From RGIG4140 sp045655105 (GTDB taxonomy: Bacteria > Pseudomonadota > Alphaproteobacteria > CAAHEQ01 > UBA3637), in the NCBI GenBank assembly GCA_045655105.1, contig JAZOOQ010000003.1, forward strand, positions 1-10,489: a stretch of 10,489 bases of DNA. The letters run 5' to 3'. The stretch's first letter is position 1. Every line of letters starts with the position of its first letter. This document shows positions 6,775 through 10,489 of the stretch, piece after piece. The translations under genes were made by a program, and so were the position numbers. The notes below the pieces were generated by a model that was given only the letters and a program-made list of their open reading frames with translations, was not told the DNA's origin and did not search any database.

Positions 6775-6804
6775 CTCTGAAATTTTTTTTTCAGAGTTTT
6801 TTTT
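6775..6804 (+). terminator. Strong intrinsic terminator just before the next phage gene
   Basis: CTCTGAAA (6775-6782) pairs perfectly with TTTCAGAG (6789-6796) around six T, followed at once by eight T (6797-6804). It would end transcripts coming from terL or the EF-hand gene. The AAAGGA ribosome site of the next gene begins only 12 bases later, leaving no room for a separate promoter, so the element could be an attenuator or a target of antitermination. Confidence 0.8.
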
Positions 6805-6828
6805 AACATTTAAACGAAAGGAAAAAAT

Positions 6829-7332
6829 ATGAACGTTTTTGCAAAATTTTATGACCGCATGATTAAAACAGAAGAAATCAACCCTAAAACTGGATTACCT
6901 GTTTTTAAAGAGGTTTGCTTTGTTGAAATCAGGATTAAAAACAATTCAACGGATGTGGTTGATCAACCAGCAACTCAAGAAAAAATTAATCGTTTTATGC
7001 CGCAATATCAACTTTATCTTCAAGCTAAAGAAAAGGAAAAAAAGGGAACAAGCCTTTCCTTATTTGCTTTTTTAACACTTGATGAGCAAGAAACGTTGAA
7101 ATCTCATGGCATTTTCACGCTGGAAGAATTTGTTGCCTTGCCAAAATCAAAGGTGGAATCTTTAAATTTGCAAGAAGAGCATAAAAAGGCCAAGCTATTT
7201 GTGAAAACTCATAAAAATCAATCTGCTTTAAGTGAGTTAACAAAAGAAAATGCCTCATTAAAGAAGGAAATTGAAAATTTAAAAACCTTATTAAACCAAA
7301 AAGGAGGGGCGCATGAATTTGTTACTGAATGA
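6829..7332 (+). CDS. Phage protein of unknown function with C-terminal coiled coil
   Basis: This 167-aa protein has three parts. The N-terminal 1-60 (FYDRMIKTEEINPKTGLPVF..., VEIRIKNNSTDVVDQPAT) and the middle 75-125 (LSLFAFLTLDEQETLKSHGIFTLEEFVALP) resemble, from memory, small phage proteins found near terminase and portal genes in proteobacterial phages. There an 'xxWPxLTxxxxxxLKxxGIxTVExLAxL' segment is typical and looks like a helix-hairpin-helix-type fold. Residues 132-157 form a heptad-like coiled coil. No role is known to me; a virion or assembly accessory protein is a guess. The ribosome site AAAGGA (6817-6822) fits the start. It is the first gene after the terminator and overlaps the lysozyme start by 20 bases, so the two are probably translated together. 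Confidence 0.8.
   Translation: MNVFAKFYDRMIKTEEINPKTGLPVFKEVCFVEIRIKNNSTDVVDQPATQEKINRFMPQYQLYLQAKEKEKKGTSLSLFAFLTLDEQETLKSHGIFTLEEFVALPKSKVESLNLQEEHKKAKLFVKTHKNQSALSELTKENASLKKEIENLKTLLNQKGGAHEFVTE
7302..7309 (+). promoter_or_regulatory. Strong ribosome binding site for the lysozyme
   Basis: AGGAGGGG inside the end of the upstream gene is the strongest Shine-Dalgarno match in the window and fixes the lysozyme start at 7313, within the upstream coding sequence. Confidence 0.7.
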
Positions 7333-7741
7333 AAAATTGATGTATCGCCTGATTAAAGAAGAGGGGATGCGTTTAAAACCATATCGCTGTTCTAAGGGAA
7401 AGCTCACCATTGGAGTAGGGCGCAATTTAGATGACAAGGGCCTTTCGAATGAAGAGGCTCTTTTTTTGCTTCAAAATGATATTCAAGAAGCGATTCAATC
7501 TTTAAAAAAGGAATTTTCTTTTTTTCAAAATTTAAGCATGGCAAGGCAAATCGTTTTAATTGATATGTGTTTTAATTTGGGGATTAACCGCTTAAAAAAA
7601 TTTAAAAAAATGATTCAAGCCATTGAAGAAAAAGATTTTTCTTTGGCCTCAAAAGAAATGCTTTCCTCTTTATGGGCCAAGCAAGTTGGCAAAAGAGCAA
7701 AAGATTTGGCGCATCTGATGGAAACAGAGGGTTCAAATTAA
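7313..7741 (+). CDS. Phage lysozyme (endolysin), T4-type GH24
   Basis: This 142-aa muramidase cuts the glycan strands of peptidoglycan at the end of the phage cycle. The N-terminal catalytic block EEGMRLKPYRCSKGKLTIGVGRNLDD aligns without gaps to T4 lysozyme. The general acid Glu11 corresponds to Glu17 and Thr26 to Thr32, while Asp20 is replaced by Cys26. A Cys at this site is known in natural family members, and a T4 D20C variant is reported to keep activity, so the enzyme is probably functional. The C-terminal helical lobe (ARQIVLIDMCFNLGINRLKKFKKM) is complete. No signal peptide or N-terminal anchor is present, so export would need a holin. It is followed directly (0-base gap) by a small membrane protein gene. 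Confidence 0.93.
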   Translation: MNLLLNEKLMYRLIKEEGMRLKPYRCSKGKLTIGVGRNLDDKGLSNEEALFLLQNDIQEAIQSLKKEFSFFQNLSMARQIVLIDMCFNLGINRLKKFKKMIQAIEEKDFSLASKEMLSSLWAKQVGKRAKDLAHLMETEGSN

Positions 7742-7948
7742 ATGAAACGAATGATTTTATTTGGTTTATTTATTTTTGCTCTTTGTTTTTTATCTTATCA
7801 ACTTGGCAAAAGTCATTCAAAAATCAAAATCATTGAAAAAGAAGTGGAAGTCATCAGGTATGAAACCAAGTCAAAAGAAGAAATTTATATGCGTCCAAAT
7901 GCCACTCGTGATGCTTTGCTTAAGCTCATGCATGAAGGAGCCTTGTGA
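7742..7948 (+). CDS. Small inner-membrane protein, candidate i-spanin (Rz-like)
   Basis: This 68-aa protein has a basic start, one N-terminal membrane segment at about residues 4-21 and a charged periplasmic part (about 25-68, KIKIIEKEVEVIRYETKSKEEIYMRPNATRDALLKLM) that is mostly helical. In phages of Gram-negative hosts, a gene of this form right after the endolysin is usually the inner-membrane spanin, which with an outer-membrane lipoprotein fuses the two membranes in the last lysis step. It is shorter than lambda Rz. The start abuts the lysozyme stop, with AGAGGG 10 bases upstream. A second ATG three codons in is possible. A frame encoding a lipoprotein begins inside this gene, which supports the spanin reading. 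Confidence 0.65.
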   Translation: MKRMILFGLFIFALCFLSYQLGKSHSKIKIIEKEVEVIRYETKSKEEIYMRPNATRDALLKLMHEGAL

Positions 7949-8114
7949 GTGCGAAAAGTTAAGCTATCCTGTTTTTCCAATCGCGGGCAAAAAAGTTGCG
8001 CAAGAGCTTGAAAAACAAGGCGATATGCCTCACACGTTTGAATGGATTGCAAGGCTTTATAAACTAAAGCAAATTTTATCAACCAATGAAAAAGAACAAG
8101 GAGTTTTTAAATGA
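7860..8114 (+). CDS. Overlapping-frame lipoprotein, candidate o-spanin (Rz1-like)
   Basis: Starting from the ATG at 7860 this frame gives 84 aa. It has a basic N-terminus (MKPSQKKK), a short hydrophobic stretch (about 9-20) and a lipobox LSSC at 21-24, then a soluble part with MKEPCECEKLSYPVFPIAG and a helical end. The order is that of an outer-membrane spanin lipoprotein, and the gene starts inside the i-spanin candidate in another frame, as in many Rz/Rz1 pairs. That the frame is used is supported by its TGA stop overlapping the next ATG (ATGA at 8111-8114). The frame is also the only one covering 7949-8110. The exact start is uncertain. GTGGAAG about 9 bases upstream is a weak ribosome site, and starts at 7899 or 7932 are possible; from 7932 the lipobox would be lost. 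Confidence 0.6.
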   Translation: MKPSQKKKFICVQMPLVMLCLSSCMKEPCECEKLSYPVFPIAGKKVAQELEKQGDMPHTFEWIARLYKLKQILSTNEKEQGVFK

Positions 8115-8452
8115 ACCAACGATCTGCACTTGAAATGATTTTGGCTCAACCCAAAAAAGGGGGAATGAGCAAAAGTGCCATTCTTTTGCATCAAAAACAA
8201 TGCGAAGATTTTGAAAAAATGCAAAAGGAAATTAATTCGATTAAGGAAGATGTGAAAGAAATGAAAGCCGAGCAAGGCCAAATGCATCATAAGTTAGATG
8301 CCCTTATTGAACTTTCAAAAAAGAAAACATCTTTTAAAGAAAACATCAAAGAAATTTTAAACAACAAAGTGTTTTTATATATTTTGATCACGCTCATGTG
8401 CGCCCTGTTTGGGGTTTCGGCCGGCGAAGTGGGGTTAAAGATTTTAAAATAA
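8111..8452 (+). CDS. Coiled-coil protein with C-terminal membrane anchor, holin-like candidate
   Basis: This 113-aa protein has a polar N-terminus, a long charged helix with heptad-like spacing (about 30-72, EDFEKMQKEINSIKEDVKEMKAEQGQMHHKLDALIEL) and a single membrane segment at about 87-105. This plan resembles small phage proteins of the XhlA/holin-associated kind, and its position beside lysozyme and spanin candidates makes a role in lysis likely. True holin activity cannot be read from the sequence. The ribosome site AAGGAG (8098-8103) lies 7 bases upstream and the ATG overlaps the stop of the preceding frame by four bases. The portal gene follows 21 bases later. Confidence 0.7.
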   Translation: MNQRSALEMILAQPKKGGMSKSAILLHQKQCEDFEKMQKEINSIKEDVKEMKAEQGQMHHKLDALIELSKKKTSFKENIKEILNNKVFLYILITLMCALFGVSAGEVGLKILK

Positions 8453-8473
8453 CCAAAAGCGAAAGGAATTTTT

Positions 8474-10489
8474 ATGTCAAACACTGCTCATATTCAAAAC
8501 AAAACAGCTCAAGAAGAAAGCGCCTTATCTCAAGGGGCTTTATTTTTTTCAACACCTGAAGAAAAAGAAAAGGTTTCATTATGGCGCAACCGTTTAGAAT
8601 CAGCCTTGAAAATATATCAACCTTATTATGAAGTGATTAAACGGGCGCGCCGCTTTTATTTAGGAGCACAAGATGAAAAGCATCAAGGCTTTTTTTCTGA
8701 CTCCTTAAAATCAGGGGCCAGTTTTTTTTGGTCAAGCATTGAAACGCAAAAACCATTTTTGTATTTTAAGCAACCGAAACCTTATTTAGAACGCTTAAGC
8801 AAATATAACTTGGAAGCCGAACAAGTGGCCGCCAAAATTTTGGAACGCGCCTTGGAATGGAACTTAAAGCAATTTGATTTTGATAGCGTGATTAAATATG
8901 CGCGCAACGATTATCTTATTTTTGGAACGGGGATTTTATGGGAATCTTATGAAGCCGAGTTCGAAACAATTGAACTTGAAGAATTGCATGAAACCGTTGA
9001 GATTAAAACAAATGAAAAAGTTGTAACCAGATATGTTGATCCGCTTGATTTTGTTGCAGATACAACTAAAAACGGCATTTTTGAAAATATTTCTTGGTTG
9101 GCCAGATGCATTCATTTAAATAAAGAAAAAATCAAATCTTTTTTTGGTGTGGATGTGTTAAACCATTTGATTCAAAAACAAATTGTTCCTTTAGATGCAA
9201 AAGATGATTTTGTTTTAGATGTTTATGAAATTTGGGATAAAGAAGAAAAAAAAGTTTATTGGTTTATTTTTGAAGCAGATGATTTTTTCTTATCTCAAAA
9301 AGAAGATCCATTAGGTTTATCTGGCTTTTTCCCCATGGCAAAACCAATTTTTTCATCTATGACAAATGATTCTTTAATTCCTGTTTCTGATTTTCAAATG
9401 ATTGAAGGGTTGTTAGAAGAATTTTCAGGCCTAACCGAGCGCATGCGTTTATTAATGAATGCTATTAAAGTCAGCGGTGTTTATGATGCTTCATTTTCAA
9501 GGTTATCTGATATCTTTGATAAAGATGTAACCCTTATTGGCCTTCATGATTTTGAACGGTTAAAAGAAGCTGGGGGTATTAAAGGCGCCATTGATTTTAT
9601 TCCCATTGATCAATATATCAAGGCCTTGGAAGTTTTGATTCAACGAAAAGAAGCCTTAAAGCAAGAAATTTTTGCGATTACGGGTGTTTCGGATATTATG
9701 CGCGGCAGTTCAGATAAATTTGAAACGGCAACGGCTGTTGAAAAGAAAACCAATTTTGGTACGCTTCGAAACCAAGATAGGCAAAATGATATGCATCGTT
9801 TCATCATGGATTGTTATCGCATTAAAGCAGAGCTGATTTGCGAGCAATTTTCGCCTTCTTTGTTGGAACGCTTTATGTCTTTAGAAGAAGGCTATTCTTA
9901 TCAAGTGATTCAAGAAGCGGTTCATCTTCTTAAAAATAATAAAATGCGCGATATGGTTTTAAACATTGAAACAGATGCCTTCTTTGATCATGAAAAGAAA
10001 GCAAAAGAAACAATTGCAGCCATTGAAACCATTTCAAAAATGCTTACAAATGGGGTGAGCGTTGTGTCGCAAGAACCGCTTTTATTGCCACTTTATCGTC
10101 AAATGATTTCAAAGGTGACCAGCCAAGTTCAAGGCGCGCGCCATTTTGAAAATGTGATCGATAAAGCGTTTCTTGAAATTGAACAAACCTTAAAAAAAGA
10201 GAAGAAAACTTCTGATTTAATGGAAGCCTCTCTTCTTCAAAAACAACAATCAAATCAATCAGGAGAATTAAATGATTTGAAATATCAAATTGAAAAACAA
10301 GAACTTTTTGTTAAGTTGAAAGACTTGCTTTTTAAAGAAAGAGAACTCAATTTTAAAAATAAAAAAGCCGAGCTCGATTTTCAAAAAGCTGTTTTGCGCC
10401 ATAAACAAGAAGGGCTTTATTTGCCAACTTCTGTGCCAAAAGAAAGCCCCGTTTATCCGCCAAAAGAAGCCGTTATTGGCACAGAGCGT
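8474..10489 (+). CDS. Phage portal protein, P22-type (3' end beyond window)
   Basis: The frame is open for 672 codons from the ATG at 8474 to the window edge, with no stop. GAAAGGAA at 8461-8468 is the ribosome site. Portal proteins form the twelve-fold ring at one capsid vertex through which terminase pumps DNA and to which the tail binds. The strongest signature is at about residues 400-440: FAITGVSDIMRGSSDKFETA, then a KKTNFGTLRNQDRQ segment and further on RIKAELICEQF, as in P22-like portals of podophages and related proviruses. The region 595-650 is rich in Lys, Glu and Leu and probably a long helix or coiled coil, matching the C-terminal barrel of this family. At 672 residues it must be close to complete. 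It is the expected partner of the terminase at 3603-4949. Confidence 0.9.
   Translation, partial: MSNTAHIQNKTAQEESALSQGALFFSTPEEKEKVSLWRNRLESALKIYQPYYEVIKRARRFYLGAQDEKHQGFFSDSLKSGASFFWSSIETQKPFLYFKQPKPYLERLSKYNLEAEQVAAKILERALEWNLKQFDFDSVIKYARNDYLIFGTGILWESYEAEFETIELEELHETVEIKTNEKVVTRYVDPLDFVADTTKNGIFENISWLARCIHLNKEKIKSFFGVDVLNHLIQKQIVPLDAKDDFVLDVYEIWDKEEKKVYWFIFEADDFFLSQKEDPLGLSGFFPMAKPIFSSMTNDSLIPVSDFQMIEGLLEEFSGLTERMRLLMNAIKVSGVYDASFSRLSDIFDKDVTLIGLHDFERLKEAGGIKGAIDFIPIDQYIKALEVLIQRKEALKQEIFAITGVSDIMRGSSDKFETATAVEKKTNFGTLRNQDRQNDMHRFIMDCYRIKAELICEQFSPSLLERFMSLEEGYSYQVIQEAVHLLKNNKMRDMVLNIETDAFFDHEKKAKETIAAIETISKMLTNGVSVVSQEPLLLPLYRQMISKVTSQVQGARHFENVIDKAFLEIEQTLKKEKKTSDLMEASLLQKQQSNQSGELNDLKYQIEKQELFVKLKDLLFKERELNFKNKKAELDFQKAVLRHKQEGLYLPTSVPKESPVYPPKEAVIGTER

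Larger units (their letters stand above)
6091..6828. other. 738-bp non-coding stretch after the EF-hand gene
   Basis: I find no credible gene here on either strand. It holds, in order: a GTTGAT/ATCAAC stem (6112-6117 with 6129-6134, T-rich loop) without an adjacent T-run; a tandem repeat array (about 6181-6613); an AT-rich tract (6614-6774) with only weak promoter-like hexamers, the best being TTGCCT at 6712-6717 and TAAAGT at 6735-6740 with a 17-base spacer; and a strong terminator. Such a large gap is out of character beside phage genes that abut or overlap. Confidence 0.8.

Noticed and set aside
7761..7859. Longer TTG-started form of the lipoprotein frame
   Set aside because: TTG start without a ribosome site, and it would run wholly inside the inner-membrane gene; the ATG at 7860 gives a normal lipoprotein signal.
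10044..10253. Minus-strand 69-aa frame opposite the portal gene
   Set aside because: Antisense shadow of the portal protein; no ribosome site or recognisable motif.

Overview
The window is AT-rich DNA from a Gram-negative bacterium. Spanin-like genes imply an outer membrane. The A/T-ended codons and compact layout would suit an intracellular or host-associated lineage, perhaps an alphaproteobacterial symbiont, but nothing here proves the taxon. One clear housekeeping gene (gltX, minus strand) sits between an accessory cluster on its left and a phage or prophage structural and lysis cluster on its right. No tRNA, rRNA, CRISPR array or transposase is visible.

Layout. (1) 8-1578: a 279-aa unrecognised protein with a Ser-rich linker and a C-terminal domain that recalls domains at the ends of Rhs-type polymorphic toxins. 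It is followed, behind a good promoter, by three small membrane proteins. The first two are clear paralogs ending in a Cys-X9-Cys tail; the third has Cys-X8-Cys. (2) 1579-3352: a hairpin region, then gltX (glutamyl-tRNA synthetase) with its own promoter and intrinsic terminator. (3) 3353-4949: a small TerS-like protein and the phage terminase large subunit. (4) 4950-6804: an apparent inserted cassette with a possible promoter containing a palindrome, a protein with four canonical EF-hand loops, a 738-bp non-coding stretch carrying about 6.7 tandem copies of a 65/66-bp repeat, and a strong intrinsic terminator. (5) 6829-10489: a tightly packed phage operon with a phage protein of unknown role, a GH24 lysozyme, an i-spanin/o-spanin candidate pair in overlapping frames, a coiled-coil tail-anchored membrane protein (holin-like candidate), and a P22-type portal protein that runs off the right edge.

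Working together: terminase and portal are the DNA-packaging motor and its docking ring. The lysozyme, spanin candidates and membrane protein form a lysis cassette placed between them. The EF-hand gene with its repeats and terminator splits this operon and looks like a phage 'moron' (extra cargo gene). The terminator lies only about 12 bases before the ribosome binding site of the next phage gene, so downstream expression should depend on read-through or antitermination. The points most worth checking are the EF-hand cassette, the repeat array, and the left-hand candidate effector with its array of Cys-pair membrane proteins.
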